Below are positions 1 through 9,259 of a DNA stretch of 64,000 nt, one piece after another (the first letter of the stretch is position 1; each line of letters starts with the position of its first letter). Source of the DNA: an uncultured Formosa sp. (lineage in GTDB: Bacteria > Bacteroidota > Bacteroidia > Flavobacteriales > Flavobacteriaceae); contig CAJXDP010000003.1 of assembly GCA_913052445.1 (NCBI GenBank), positions 59,744 through 123,743 on the forward strand, written 5' to 3'. Both the position numbers and the translations under genes were made by a program. The notes under the pieces are model-generated. The model searched no databases, had not been told where the DNA came from, and saw only the letters and a list, made by a program, of their open reading frames with translations.

Positions 1-1
1 A

Positions 2-925
2 CATCACTCTAATTTTTTCTCTAGTATTGATCAGTTAATCACTCCTTTAGATGCGACTGATTTTGAAGCGCTCCAGCCTGAAATACTATTAACTTTTGGT
101 GGGATGGTGGTCTCCAAGAGAATTAAAACTTTTTTAAGATCCTATGCGCCTAAATATCATTGGCATATAGATCCGGTACAAGCTAATAATACTTTTTTTT
201 GCTTAACTAAGCACTATAAATGTACAGCAAACACCTTTTTAGAACATCTTTTAAATACGAATACTCTTTCAATTGATAGTGCATATTTCAAAACTTTGAA
301 TGAGATTAAGAAAAGACGGTTAGATAAGCATAAGGACTATATGAAATCGATTCCGTTTAGTGATTTTAAAGCTTTTGAAAGTATCTTGAAACACATTCCA
401 GCCAATTCGATGGTTCAGTCAAGCAACAGTTCTACTATACGTTACCTGCAGTTATTTGATCTAAAAACGTCTCTTACTATTTTTTGTAACCGTGGGACTA
501 GTGGGATAGATGGTTCAACAAGTACCGCTGTAGGTGCTTCTTGTGTTTCTGAAAAACCTACCGTACTTATTACTGGAGATTTGAGTTTTTTTTACGACAG
601 TAATGCCCTTTGGAATAACTACATTCCGTCCAGTTTTCGCATAATAATTATTAACAACAGAGGTGGTGGCATTTTCAGAATTCTTCCGGGAAATAAAAAT
701 TCTGAAAACTTTACAACCTTTTTTGAAACTAATCATTCACTTACGGCAAAATCAATTTCAGAACATTTTAATTTTGACTACATGTCTGCAAGTTCAACAG
801 AGGAATTAGATACAAAATGGAAAAAATTCTATAGCTTGAGTACTAGACCAAAGATTATAGAAGTTTTTACGCCATCTACAGAAAATGATAGAATACTGTT
901 ATCTTACTTTGACTTTATTAAATAA
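2..925 (+). CDS. menD: 2-succinyl-5-enolpyruvyl-6-hydroxy-3-cyclohexene-1-carboxylate synthase, C-terminal part
   Basis: Thiamine-diphosphate enzyme that joins isochorismate and 2-oxoglutarate in menaquinone synthesis (cytosol). The reading frame is open from base 2, so the start lies outside the window; roughly the C-terminal half is visible. The ThDP/Mg-binding segment GDLSFFYDSNALWN lies at bases 575-616, followed by INNRGGGIFRILPG, both typical of MenD. The next genes are menB, menA, menC and menE on the same strand, which fixes the assignment. Family and context are clear; only the truncation by the window edge limits it. Confidence 0.95.
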   Translation, partial: HHSNFFSSIDQLITPLDATDFEALQPEILLTFGGMVVSKRIKTFLRSYAPKYHWHIDPVQANNTFFCLTKHYKCTANTFLEHLLNTNTLSIDSAYFKTLNEIKKRRLDKHKDYMKSIPFSDFKAFESILKHIPANSMVQSSNSSTIRYLQLFDLKTSLTIFCNRGTSGIDGSTSTAVGASCVSEKPTVLITGDLSFFYDSNALWNNYIPSSFRIIIINNRGGGIFRILPGNKNSENFTTFFETNHSLTAKSISEHFNFDYMSASSTEELDTKWKKFYSLSTRPKIIEVFTPSTENDRILLSYFDFIK

Positions 926-1014
926 TATTTTTTTTCAATTATTCAATTCTTAAGCCTTGCAATTTGTTGTGTTGCTTTTTTATTTTCTCACTTGATTATC
1001 ATTATCTTTGTGAA

Positions 1015-1851
1015 ATGATACAAATAGGAGACTATAACAAATTAACTATCTTAAGAGATACAGAACCAGGGTTGTTTTTGGGTGATAACGAAGATCAAGA
1101 AGTTTTACTTCCTAACAGATATGTCCCAGATAGTTTTGAAATTGACGATCAGATAGATGTTTTTGTATATTTAGATAACGAAGAGCGTCTTGTTGCTGTA
1201 ACAGATCACCCTTATATAAAAAAAGGCGAGTTCGCATTACTTCGTTGTAATTCTGTAAATGAAATTGGTGCCTTTTTGGATTGGGGGTTAGTTAAAGAAT
1301 TATTTTGTCCATTTAGAGAACAATCTTACCCTATGAAAGCAGGGGGTTGGTACTTGGTATTCTGTTATCTTGACGAGACTTCTGAGCGTCTTGTAGCTTC
1401 AAGTAAAACTAATCGTTTTCTTGATAATAAAAAATTATCTGTTGAAGCTTTTGATGAAGTTGATCTAATTGTTTCTCACCCTTCTGACTTAGGAATGAAT
1501 GTCATTGTAAATAAAATTCATTTAGGCCTGATATTTAATCAAGATTTATTCAAAGATATTAGCGTAGGAGATAAGCTTAAAGGGATCATTAAGAAAATTA
1601 GACCAGGGAATAAACTTGATGTAACTTTAGAAAAAATTGGCTATAGAAATATTGAACCTAATGCACAATTAATTTTAGAGTATTTAGAAAATAATGAAAA
1701 CGGATTTATTAAACTAACTGATAAGTCTTCTCCAGAGGCTATTAAGTCAATGGTTCAAATGAGTAAGAAAAGTTTTAAAAAAGCTGTTGGAACTTTATAT
1801 AAACAAAGACAAATCCGAATAGAATTAGATGGGATTTATTTAACAAAATAA
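1015..1851 (+). CDS. cvfB: CvfB-like S1 RNA-binding protein
   Basis: Predicted cytosolic RNA-binding protein of the CvfB/YitL family, 278 residues: tandem S1-like OB folds (one around residues 70-95 with FLDWGLVKELFCP, another around 195-215 with VGDKLKGIIKKIRPG) and a C-terminal winged helix (about 235-278). I chose ATG 1015 because family members start close to the first S1 fold; a start at 964 would add a hydrophobic stretch unlike the family. In Staphylococcus, CvfB affects virulence gene expression; a role in Bacteroidota is not established. It sits between menD and menB on the same strand, 12 nt before menB, so it is probably co-transcribed with menaquinone genes. Nothing in it suggests a catalytic step of that pathway. 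Confidence 0.85.
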   Translation: MIQIGDYNKLTILRDTEPGLFLGDNEDQEVLLPNRYVPDSFEIDDQIDVFVYLDNEERLVAVTDHPYIKKGEFALLRCNSVNEIGAFLDWGLVKELFCPFREQSYPMKAGGWYLVFCYLDETSERLVASSKTNRFLDNKKLSVEAFDEVDLIVSHPSDLGMNVIVNKIHLGLIFNQDLFKDISVGDKLKGIIKKIRPGNKLDVTLEKIGYRNIEPNAQLILEYLENNENGFIKLTDKSSPEAIKSMVQMSKKSFKKAVGTLYKQRQIRIELDGIYLTK

Positions 1852-1863
1852 TATTGTAATCCG

Positions 1864-2703
1864 ATGAGTAAAATACAATGGAAAACCGTTAAAGAATTTG
1901 AAGACATCACCTATAAGAAGTCTAATGGGGTGGCTCGAATAGCCTTTAATCGTCCAGATGTAAGAAATGCATTTAGACCAAAAACAACACTAGAATTATA
2001 CCAAGCATTATACGATGCAAATGAAGATACAAAAATTGGAGTGGTTTTATTAAGTGCAGAAGGTCCTTCCTCAAAAGATGGTATTTTTTCGTTTTGTAGT
2101 GGTGGGGATCAAAAAGCACGAGGCCATGAAGGCTACGTTGGTGATGACGGTTACCACCGATTAAATATATTAGAAGTACAACGTCTTATTAGATTTATGC
2201 CAAAAGCGGTTATAGCAGTCGTTCCCGGTTGGGCAGTTGGTGGGGGTCATAGCTTACATGTGGTATGTGATTTAACACTCGCTAGTAAAGAGCATGCCAT
2301 TTTCAAGCAAACAGATGCAGATGTGACTAGTTTTGATGGAGGTTATGGGTCTGCTTATTTAGCCAAGATGGTTGGACAGAAAAAAGCACGAGAGATTTTT
2401 TTTCTAGGTAGAAACTACTCCGCCCAAGAAGCATTTGATATGGGAATGGTTAATGCAGTTGTTACACATTCAGAGCTAGAATCAACAGCTTATGAATGGG
2501 CACAAGAAATTTTAGCTAAATCTCCAATCTCAATAAAAATGCTAAAGTTTGCTATGAATCTCACCGATGATGGTATGGTAGGCCAACAAGTTTTTGCTGG
2601 AGAAGCGACACGACTTGCTTACATGACCGACGAGGCTAAAGAAGGACGAGATGCTTTTTTAGAAAAAAGACCTCCAAACTTTGATAAAAAATGGATTCCA
2701 TAA
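1864..2703 (+). CDS. menB: 1,4-dihydroxy-2-naphthoyl-CoA synthase
   Basis: Crotonase-fold enzyme that cyclises O-succinylbenzoyl-CoA to 1,4-dihydroxy-2-naphthoyl-CoA. The oxyanion-hole segments are visible: FCSGGDQKARG (about residues 77-87) and PGWAVGGGHSLHV (121-133), followed by QTDADVTSFDGGYGS (149-163). Asp151 occupies the position that is Asp in Mycobacterium MenB and Gly in E. coli MenB; in the Gly type bicarbonate serves as the base, so this is the bicarbonate-independent (Asp) type by inference. Length 279 is normal. The stop codon is followed after one base by the menA ATG, implying translational coupling. Confidence 0.97.
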   Translation: MSKIQWKTVKEFEDITYKKSNGVARIAFNRPDVRNAFRPKTTLELYQALYDANEDTKIGVVLLSAEGPSSKDGIFSFCSGGDQKARGHEGYVGDDGYHRLNILEVQRLIRFMPKAVIAVVPGWAVGGGHSLHVVCDLTLASKEHAIFKQTDADVTSFDGGYGSAYLAKMVGQKKAREIFFLGRNYSAQEAFDMGMVNAVVTHSELESTAYEWAQEILAKSPISIKMLKFAMNLTDDGMVGQQVFAGEATRLAYMTDEAKEGRDAFLEKRPPNFDKKWIP

Positions 2704-2704
2704 A

Positions 2705-3610
2705 ATGAAAAAGTTTCAAGCATGGATTTCTGCCTGTCGGCTTAGAACGTTGCCATTGTCAATTTCTGGGGCCATAGTAGGGTCAGGAGTAGCCTATTCA
2801 AAAGGTCTTTTAGACTTGTCAGTTTTTATGTTAACGGTCCTCACTACTTTAAGTTTTCAGATTTTATCAAACCTTGCTAATGATTATGGGGATGGTGTAA
2901 AAGGAACTGATAATGAAAATCGTATTGGTCCAGAGCGTGCTTTACAAAGTGGTATTATAAGTCCTAAACAAATGCGAAATGCCATTGTTGTCAATGTTGT
3001 TATTTGTCTTTTTTTAGTGGTAAGTCTAGTATACCAAGCCTTTGGTGCTGATCAGTTTTTCACCTCATTTATTTTTATTGTGCTAGGAGTTTTAGCAATT
3101 ACAGCAGCTATTAAATACACCGTAGGTGCTTCTGCTTATGGTTATAAAGCATTGGGAGATGTTATGGTATTTTTATTTTTTGGATGGCTGAGTGTTTTGG
3201 GAACCTATTTTTTGTACTCTAAACAAATTGATTTTTTAATGATCTTACCAGCAAGTACAATAGGGCTTTTGAGTACTGGGGTGCTCAACTTAAATAATAT
3301 GCGAGATTTTGAATCTGATAAATTATCTGATAAACACACACTTGTAGGCTATTTAGGCCTAAAAAATGCTAGAATTTACCATTTAACTTTGATATTTACA
3401 GCTATGTTATTGATGTTACTATATTTTGCGTTGTCTTCAGAAGACCTTTCAATTCCGCTAATTATGATCGGACTTACACCATTATTTATTCATCTAAATA
3501 TTTTTTACAAAGTACAGAACCCAAAGCATTATGATCCTCAGCTAAAAGTTTTAGCTCTGTCAACATTTTTACTTGCATTAATTTTTGGTACATGTCATAT
3601 CTTAATTTAA
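2705..3610 (+). CDS. menA: 1,4-dihydroxy-2-naphthoate prenyltransferase
   Basis: Integral membrane UbiA-family prenyltransferase that attaches the polyprenyl tail to 1,4-dihydroxy-2-naphthoate, giving demethylmenaquinone. The two Asp-rich diphosphate-binding motifs are present: NDYGDGVKGTD (residues 59-69) and NNMRDFESDK (about residue 200), separated by hydrophobic helices. Start chosen at ATG 2705, one base after the menB stop; an upstream in-frame ATG at 2681 would lie inside menB and add nothing family-like. 301 residues, normal for the family. Confidence 0.96.
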   Translation: MKKFQAWISACRLRTLPLSISGAIVGSGVAYSKGLLDLSVFMLTVLTTLSFQILSNLANDYGDGVKGTDNENRIGPERALQSGIISPKQMRNAIVVNVVICLFLVVSLVYQAFGADQFFTSFIFIVLGVLAITAAIKYTVGASAYGYKALGDVMVFLFFGWLSVLGTYFLYSKQIDFLMILPASTIGLLSTGVLNLNNMRDFESDKLSDKHTLVGYLGLKNARIYHLTLIFTAMLLMLLYFALSSEDLSIPLIMIGLTPLFIHLNIFYKVQNPKHYDPQLKVLALSTFLLALIFGTCHILI

Positions 3611-3628
3611 AATTGTAATAAATCATTT

Positions 3629-4663
3629 ATGAATGCAACTTTTTTTAAGCACAGACTTATATTTAAACAGCCAAGTGGAACTTCTCGTGGTGTTTTAATT
3701 CACAAGGATACTTGGTTAATAGAATTAGAAGATAATGGCTTAAAAGGTGTAGGAGAGTGCGGTATGTTTAAGGGCTTAAGTATTGATCATCGAGATGACT
3801 TTGAGTTGAAGCTAAAATGGGCTTGTCAAAACATTCACTTAGGACTTGAAGCTTTGTTAGGTCAACTTATTGCGTTTCCATCTATTCAATTTGGATTGGA
3901 AATGGCCTTTACATCATTGAACCAAAAATCGCCTTTTGAGTTATTTCCTTCTGAGTTTACTAGGGGACAAGGCTCAATTCCTATTAATGGCCTTATTTGG
4001 ATGGGGGAATCTTCGTTCATGAAAAAACAAATTAAAGTTAAGCTAAAAGCAGGGTTTTCATGTATAAAACTTAAAATCGGAGCACTTCATTTTGATAAAG
4101 AATTGGCGCTATTAAAGTCCATTAGAGATGAGTTTAGTGCACAAACTATAGAAATCCGTGTAGATGCAAATGGCGCTTTTAATCCGATTGAAGCTTTAGA
4201 GAAATTAAAACGGCTTTCAGATTTTAATATTCATTCAATAGAACAGCCAATAAAACAAGGACAGCTTCAAGAGATGGCACAGTTATGTTTGGATACACCG
4301 CTTCCAATCGCATTGGATGAAGAATTAATCGGCGTCTTTAATGTAACAAACAAGCAGTTTTTGCTACAAACTATCAAACCTCAATATATTATCCTTAAGC
4401 CAACCTTATTGGGTGGTTTTAGAGGAAGTCAAGATTGGATTGATGTTGCTAAATCCAATAACATTGGATATTGGGTAACAAGTGCCTTAGAGAGTAATGT
4501 TGGGTTAAATGCTATTTCACAGTGGACATACACTCTTAAAAACTCATTGCCTCAGGGGTTAGGAACGGGTGGTTTATTTACGAATAATGTTCAATCCCCT
4601 TTATTGGTTAATTCAGGGCGCTTATTTTATGATTTAAAAACAAAGTGGAATTTAAAATTTTAA
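3629..4663 (+). CDS. menC: o-succinylbenzoate synthase
   Basis: Enolase-superfamily enzyme dehydrating the cyclohexadiene intermediate to o-succinylbenzoate. The expected catalytic set is present: the KxK pair Lys147/Lys149 (CIKLKIG), metal ligands Asp179 (RVDANG), Glu205 (SIEQP) and Asp230 (ALDEE), and the opposite lysine Lys257 (ILKPTLLGG). 344 residues. It lies 18 nt after menA and 3 nt before the CPBP gene. MenC families also contain N-succinyl-amino-acid racemases; the men neighbourhood decides for OSB synthase. Confidence 0.95.
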   Translation: MNATFFKHRLIFKQPSGTSRGVLIHKDTWLIELEDNGLKGVGECGMFKGLSIDHRDDFELKLKWACQNIHLGLEALLGQLIAFPSIQFGLEMAFTSLNQKSPFELFPSEFTRGQGSIPINGLIWMGESSFMKKQIKVKLKAGFSCIKLKIGALHFDKELALLKSIRDEFSAQTIEIRVDANGAFNPIEALEKLKRLSDFNIHSIEQPIKQGQLQEMAQLCLDTPLPIALDEELIGVFNVTNKQFLLQTIKPQYIILKPTLLGGFRGSQDWIDVAKSNNIGYWVTSALESNVGLNAISQWTYTLKNSLPQGLGTGGLFTNNVQSPLLVNSGRLFYDLKTKWNLKF

Positions 4664-4666
4664 TTT

Positions 4667-5596
4667 ATGTTTATTAAACAAGCATTTAAAATCAAACATG
4701 ATTGGTGGCTTTATGTTGCAGGACTAGCAATTATAGTAATTGCTGTTATTTTAGGACAAATACCTCATACCGTCGCTTTAATTGTCAAAGCATTTCAATT
4801 AGGTTCAGAGCTTGGGGAGTTAGATCCAATTAAAATGATGCAATTGTTAGAATCAAATTTAAATTTGTTTCTTATGCTTTTGTCTTTTGCAGTAGGCCTT
4901 GTGGGGATATTTATTGTTGCTAAGGTTTTACATAAACAATCGATTAAAAGTTTAACTACGTCAAGATCTAAAATAGATTGGAGACGTTTTTGGTTTGCAT
5001 TCTTATTTTGGGGATTTATATCTGTTATAATGATTATGATAGATTACCAGTCATCTCCAGAAAATTATGTATTTAATTTTGAGCTTAAACCTTTTTTAAT
5101 ATTGGTGGCTATTGCCATTATTTTAATCCCACTTCAAACCAGTTTTGAAGAGTATCTTTTTAGAGGCTATTTAATGCAAGGAATTGGAGTGGTTTGTAAA
5201 AATAAATGGGTCCCTTTGATTGTCACATCCGTTTTATTTGGAATGCTTCATATTGCCAATCCAGAAATTGACAAACTCGGTTATATATTATTAGTGCATT
5301 ATATTGGTACGGGTTTTTTTTTAGGTATCATTACATTGATGGATGAAGGGCTTGAATTGGCTCTTGGATTCCATGCGGCGAACAACTTATTCACAGCGCT
5401 TATAGTCACTGCCGACTGGACTGCTTTTCAAACAAATTCAATTTTCAGGGATGTATCAGACCCAGACATAGGAACTTTTGAAATATTCAGTTCAGTTTTA
5501 ATTATCTATCCGATCGTGATATTTATTTTCTCTAAGGTTTATAGATGGACAGATTGGAAAAATAGATTAACAGGGTCCATAACTAAAGATACTTAA
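4667..5596 (+). CDS. CPBP (Abi/CAAX-like) intramembrane metalloprotease
   Basis: Polytopic inner-membrane protein of the CPBP family. The family's three metal/catalytic motifs are intact: EEYLFRGYL with Glu161, Glu162 and Arg166; His195 in FGMLH; and His236 in GFHAANN. About seven or eight hydrophobic segments surround them. The gene starts 3 nt after menC and ends 25 nt before menE, so it sits inside the menaquinone transcription unit. Bacterial members include bacteriocin self-immunity proteins and proteases of unknown substrate. No substrate can be inferred here; a link to quinone synthesis rests only on position. Confidence 0.9.
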   Translation: MFIKQAFKIKHDWWLYVAGLAIIVIAVILGQIPHTVALIVKAFQLGSELGELDPIKMMQLLESNLNLFLMLLSFAVGLVGIFIVAKVLHKQSIKSLTTSRSKIDWRRFWFAFLFWGFISVIMIMIDYQSSPENYVFNFELKPFLILVAIAIILIPLQTSFEEYLFRGYLMQGIGVVCKNKWVPLIVTSVLFGMLHIANPEIDKLGYILLVHYIGTGFFLGIITLMDEGLELALGFHAANNLFTALIVTADWTAFQTNSIFRDVSDPDIGTFEIFSSVLIIYPIVIFIFSKVYRWTDWKNRLTGSITKDT

Positions 5597-5621
5597 TTCA
5601 TTCACAGTTAAACTAAACTAG

Positions 5622-6683
5622 TTGAAAGAAAACAGGACATATAAGCATCCGCACCATTCATTTAAAATGGAAGGAGTTTTTTATGATAACCCCGGATTAT
5701 TAAACCTAGCTGGAGTTTTTATTAAACAAAGTGATGACTATCTAGTCTCCTTGGGTATTTTTATTGAACAATGGGTTGATTCGTCTTCAGAAATTACATT
5801 GCAAACATCAGGCTCAACAGCAACTCCAAAATCTATTTTAATGTCCAAACAATCCATGGTCAATTCTGCTTTAGCTACCGGAAGCTATTTTAAATTAAGC
5901 CCTGGAGATTCTGCTTTGTCTTGTTTGCCATTCTCCTACATTGCTGCTAAAATGATGTTTGTAAGAGCCTATGTTTTAGGATTGGAATTAGATTGTGTAA
6001 TGCCAAGTTCATCTCCTTTAGAATCGCTTTCTAAATCCTATGACTTTTGTGCTATGGTGCCTTTACAAATTAAAAAATCAATCGCATATTTAAATCAAAT
6101 TAAAACCCTAATTGTAGGCGGTGCCCCGCTATCTTCTGTTTTAATTGATCAATTAAAAGAATCAACTTCAACTGTCTACGAAACCTTTGGAATGACCGAA
6201 ACGGTGAGTCATATTGCGGTAAAAAATATAAGTAAATCTTTTTGTTTTTTTGAAGTATTTCCATCTATTAATATTGCTGTAGATTCTCGAAGTTGCTTAC
6301 TTATTGAGGCACCGGAATTAGCCTCAAATACTATACATACAAACGACCTTGTCCGTTTACATTCTAAAACAACTTTTGAATGGTTAGGGCGCTATGATTC
6401 TATTATTAATTCTGGAGGGATTAAGATTTCTCCCGAAGAGATAGAGCAGCAACTAGAAGGGCTAATCCAGAATCGTTTTTTTATAGCGTCTCAAAAAGAC
6501 ACCTTTTTAGGATCAGTTGTTATTTTGGTAATAGAGAGTGCAAATGCTCATGAGTCGTTAGATTTTGAAACTATTGACCCACTAAAACGCCCAAAGCATA
6601 TTTATTATGTAGATAAATTTATTTATACGTTTTCTGGAAAGGTCAAGCGTCAAGAAACCCTAGAAAAACTTAAACTTGCATAA
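5622..6683 (+). CDS. menE: O-succinylbenzoate-CoA ligase (short form)
   Basis: Adenylate-forming enzyme that activates o-succinylbenzoate to its CoA thioester before MenB acts. Motifs: P-loop TSGSTATPK (62-70), ETFGMTET, LGRYDSIINSGGIKISPEE, and the C-terminal catalytic lysine Lys340 in FSGKVK. At 353 residues it is about 100 shorter than the Bacillus or E. coli enzyme, mostly in the N-terminal region, yet every core motif is present; I read it as a compact form, not a truncation. The start is TTG at 5622; an in-frame ATG at 5667 would remove 15 residues. The 3' end overlaps the convergent carboxylase gene by 14 nt. Confidence 0.92.
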   Translation: MKENRTYKHPHHSFKMEGVFYDNPGLLNLAGVFIKQSDDYLVSLGIFIEQWVDSSSEITLQTSGSTATPKSILMSKQSMVNSALATGSYFKLSPGDSALSCLPFSYIAAKMMFVRAYVLGLELDCVMPSSSPLESLSKSYDFCAMVPLQIKKSIAYLNQIKTLIVGGAPLSSVLIDQLKESTSTVYETFGMTETVSHIAVKNISKSFCFFEVFPSINIAVDSRSCLLIEAPELASNTIHTNDLVRLHSKTTFEWLGRYDSIINSGGIKISPEEIEQQLEGLIQNRFFIASQKDTFLGSVVILVIESANAHESLDFETIDPLKRPKHIYYVDKFIYTFSGKVKRQETLEKLKLA

Positions 6684-8298
6684 CTCCCATGTTAAAGGCT
6701 TTTTGTATTGGAGCATGATCAGCTGCTTCAATTCCCATACTAATCCAGTCACGAGTTTCTGTAGGCTCTATAACTGCATCTGTCCACATTCTAGCTGCAG
6801 AGTAATACGGAGATACTTGCTCGTCGTAGCGTGACTTGATTTGATCAAATAATTCCGTTTCCTTTTCAGTCGTAATCGTTTCACCTTTATTTTTTAAAGA
6901 GGCGGTCTCTATTTGTAGTAATACTTTTGCAGCACTATTACCACTCATCACCGCTAATTCTGCACTAGGCCAAGCGACGATTAATCGCGGGTCATAAGCT
7001 TTGCCACACATTGCATAATTTCCAGCTCCATAGCTGTTTCCAATAATAACAGTGAATTTAGGAACCACACTGTTACTTACTGCATTGACCATCTTTGCAC
7101 CATCTTTTATGATCCCACTGTGCTCACTTTTACTACCCACCATAAATCCAGTGACGTCTTGTAAAAAAACTAAGGGTATTTTTTTCTGATTACAATTTGC
7201 AATAAATCGGGTGGCTTTATCAGCACTGTCATTATAAATGACTCCACCAAATTGCATTTCTTTATTAGCACTTTTAACTAATTTACGTTGGTTTGCAACA
7301 ATCCCTATGGCCCAGCCATCAATACGTGCATAGGCTGTAATGATTGTTTTCCCATAGTCCGCTTTATATTCTTCAATTTCGGAATTATCAACCAATCGGT
7401 TTATTATTTCATACATGTCATATTGGTCTGCTCTTGACTTAGGTAGCAGCCCAAAAAGATCTTTAAGATTACCTTTGGGCTTTTTTGAAGGCTTTTTACT
7501 AAAGCCAGCTTTATCAAAATCTCCAATCTTATCCATGATTGATTTAATTTTGTCTAAAGCATCTCCATCGTCCTTGGCTTTGTAGTCAGTCACACCGCTT
7601 ATTTCGCAATGTGTTGTAGCCCCCCCAAGCGTTTCATTATCTATAGATTCTCCAATGGCGGCTTTTACTAAATAGCTACCAGCTAAAAAAATGCTAGCTG
7701 TTTTGTCAACTATTATGGCTTCGTCGCTCATAACGGGCAAGTATGCGCCTCCAGCAACACAGCTTCCCATCACGGCTGCTATCTGGGTAATACCCATACT
7801 GCTCATTTGTGCATTGTTTCTAAAAATTCGACCGAAGTGTTCTTTATCTGGGAATATTTCATCTTGTAATGGCAAATATACACCTGCAGAATCAACCAAA
7901 TAAATAATAGGTAATCTGTTTTCTATGGCAATTTCTTGTGCACGAAGATTCTTTTTTGCTGTAATAGGAAACCAAGCACCGGCTTTTACCGTCGCATCGT
8001 TAGCAACCACAATGCATTGCTTTCCTTTTACGTAGCCTATTTTGACTACCACTCCAGCTGAAGGACAGCCTCCATGTGATTCATACATACCATCACCGGC
8101 AAAAGCACCGACTTCAATTGATTTTGATTTTGGGTCTAGTAAATAATCAATCCGCTCACGTGCTGTTAGTTTTCCTTTGGCATGTTCTTTTTCAATTTTG
8201 GATTTACCACCCCCTAATTTAATTTGCACTAAACGTTTCTTTAAATCGGTAACAAGTAGTTTATTATAATCTTCGTTTTTATTGAAGTTTAAATCCAT
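6670..8298 (-). CDS. Acyl-CoA carboxylase carboxyltransferase (beta) subunit, methylcrotonyl-CoA type
   Basis: Carboxyltransferase subunit of a biotin-dependent acyl-CoA carboxylase, cytosolic. Segments such as NDATVKAGAWFPITAKK, YLVDSAGVYLPLQDE, FPDKEHFGRIF and MGSCVAGGAYLPVMSDE match methylcrotonyl-CoA carboxylase beta subunits (leucine degradation) better than propionyl-CoA ones. 542 residues, full length with both crotonase-like halves. The biotin carboxylase alpha subunit is not adjacent, which is unusual for a dedicated MCC pair, so substrate (methylcrotonyl-, propionyl- or geranyl-CoA) is inferred only. A two-box promoter lies just upstream at 8318-8345. Confidence 0.88.
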   Translation of the reverse strand: MDLNFNKNEDYNKLLVTDLKKRLVQIKLGGGKSKIEKEHAKGKLTARERIDYLLDPKSKSIEVGAFAGDGMYESHGGCPSAGVVVKIGYVKGKQCIVVANDATVKAGAWFPITAKKNLRAQEIAIENRLPIIYLVDSAGVYLPLQDEIFPDKEHFGRIFRNNAQMSSMGITQIAAVMGSCVAGGAYLPVMSDEAIIVDKTASIFLAGSYLVKAAIGESIDNETLGGATTHCEISGVTDYKAKDDGDALDKIKSIMDKIGDFDKAGFSKKPSKKPKGNLKDLFGLLPKSRADQYDMYEIINRLVDNSEIEEYKADYGKTIITAYARIDGWAIGIVANQRKLVKSANKEMQFGGVIYNDSADKATRFIANCNQKKIPLVFLQDVTGFMVGSKSEHSGIIKDGAKMVNAVSNSVVPKFTVIIGNSYGAGNYAMCGKAYDPRLIVAWPSAELAVMSGNSAAKVLLQIETASLKNKGETITTEKETELFDQIKSRYDEQVSPYYSAARMWTDAVIEPTETRDWISMGIEAADHAPIQKAFNMGVMQV

Positions 8299-8317
8299 GG
8301 CGCTTATATTTGTTTTA

Positions 8318-8345
8318 CAAAAATAACAATATTCTTGAGTTTCAA
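8318..8345 (-). promoter_or_regulatory. Flavobacterial-type promoter for the carboxylase gene
   Basis: Read on the minus strand: TTG (plus-strand CAA 8343-8345), 17 nt, then TATTTTTG (plus-strand CAAAAATA 8318-8325). Both boxes match the primary-sigma consensus TTG/TAnnTTTG, and the start codon follows about 20 nt downstream. Confidence 0.7.
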
Positions 8346-8381
8346 GTTTTTGTTAACTAACTATTATAAATATATCATTAT

Positions 8382-9104
8382 ATGAAATTAGTATATCACG
8401 CGGCCGCCTCAAGAGGATTTGCAAATCATGGCTGGTTACAAGCGAATCATTCCTTTAGTTTTGCTAATTTTTATAATGCTGAAAAAATGAATTTTGGTAC
8501 TTTAAGAGTTCTAAACGATGATTTAATTGCACCAGGAATGGGTTTTGGAACCCATCCACATGATAATATGGAAATTATTACAATCCCATTATCGGGTCTT
8601 TTAATGCACAAAGATTCAATGGGAAATACATGGGAGGAGGTCAAGTCAGGGGAAGTTCAAGTTATGTCAGCAGGTACTGGGATTCAACATTCAGAAATTA
8701 ATGGCTCTAAATCCGAACACTTAAGCTTGTTTCAAATATGGATTCTCCCAAATAAAGAAAACGTGACTCCTCGTTATGACCAAACCTATTTTGAGACACC
8801 TAATACTGGAGTGCTTCAGGTTTTGGTATCCTCGATTGACAGTTCTAACAGCTCTCATTTGAAAATCCATCAGGATGCACAGGTATCGAGAATAAATTTA
8901 AAACCAGGAACTACTTTTGAGTATTCGTTAAAATCGGAAATACATGGTGTTTATGTGATGCAAGTTTTAGGAGTTTCTGAAGTTGCTGGTCAACTTTTGA
9001 ATCAAAGGGATTCAGTTGGCATTTCAAAAGTGGATATGTTTTTAGTAAAAGCCCAAGAAGCCGCTCAATTACTATTTATTGAGGTGCCAATTTTGGATAG
9101 ATAA
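8382..9104 (+). CDS. Pirin family protein
   Basis: Bicupin of the pirin (YhhW-like) family, cytosolic, 240 residues. The N-terminal cupin carries the metal-ligand pattern HPHDNMEIITIPLSG (about residues 58-72) and GTGIQHSEIN (about 104-113), supplying the expected His and Glu ligands. Related E. coli YhhW has quercetinase activity in vitro; physiological substrates are unknown. It is transcribed divergently from the carboxylase gene. Family assignment is firm, function is not. Confidence 0.9.
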   Translation: MKLVYHAAASRGFANHGWLQANHSFSFANFYNAEKMNFGTLRVLNDDLIAPGMGFGTHPHDNMEIITIPLSGLLMHKDSMGNTWEEVKSGEVQVMSAGTGIQHSEINGSKSEHLSLFQIWILPNKENVTPRYDQTYFETPNTGVLQVLVSSIDSSNSSHLKIHQDAQVSRINLKPGTTFEYSLKSEIHGVYVMQVLGVSEVAGQLLNQRDSVGISKVDMFLVKAQEAAQLLFIEVPILDR

Positions 9105-9213
9105 TTTTAACTTTGACTAATATTCTATGTATGGTGTCATTCCATCAAGAAAATGACTGGCCTAAATGCATATATCTTTGATAATAAGAATTAAATTTTC
9201 CTTAAAACTTAAA

Positions 9214-9242
9214 TTGGAAGTTTTAAAAATTAACGATATTTG
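9214..9242 (+). promoter_or_regulatory. Flavobacterial-type promoter for the small membrane protein/ettA unit
   Basis: TTG at 9214-9216, 18 nt, then GATATTTG at 9235-9242 (one mismatch to TAnnTTTG). The first start codon is at 9260, which would give a very short 5' leader. Confidence 0.6.
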
Positions 9243-9259
9243 TAATTAAATAATTAATC

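Noticed and set aside
1003-1010. TATCTTTG as a promoter for the cvfB-like gene
   Set aside because: It lies 5 nt before the ATG with no TTG at a usable distance; the gene is better explained as part of the men operon.
5622-6683. menE as a 5'-truncated pseudogene because it is about 100 residues short
   Set aside because: All adenylate-forming motifs including the C-terminal lysine are intact, no internal stop is present, and the short N terminus is plausible for this phylum.
7691-7903. Open frames of 60-125 codons on the strand opposite genes (for example here, opposite the carboxylase gene)
   Set aside because: They mirror the codon structure of the real gene, have no start context, and their products resemble no family.
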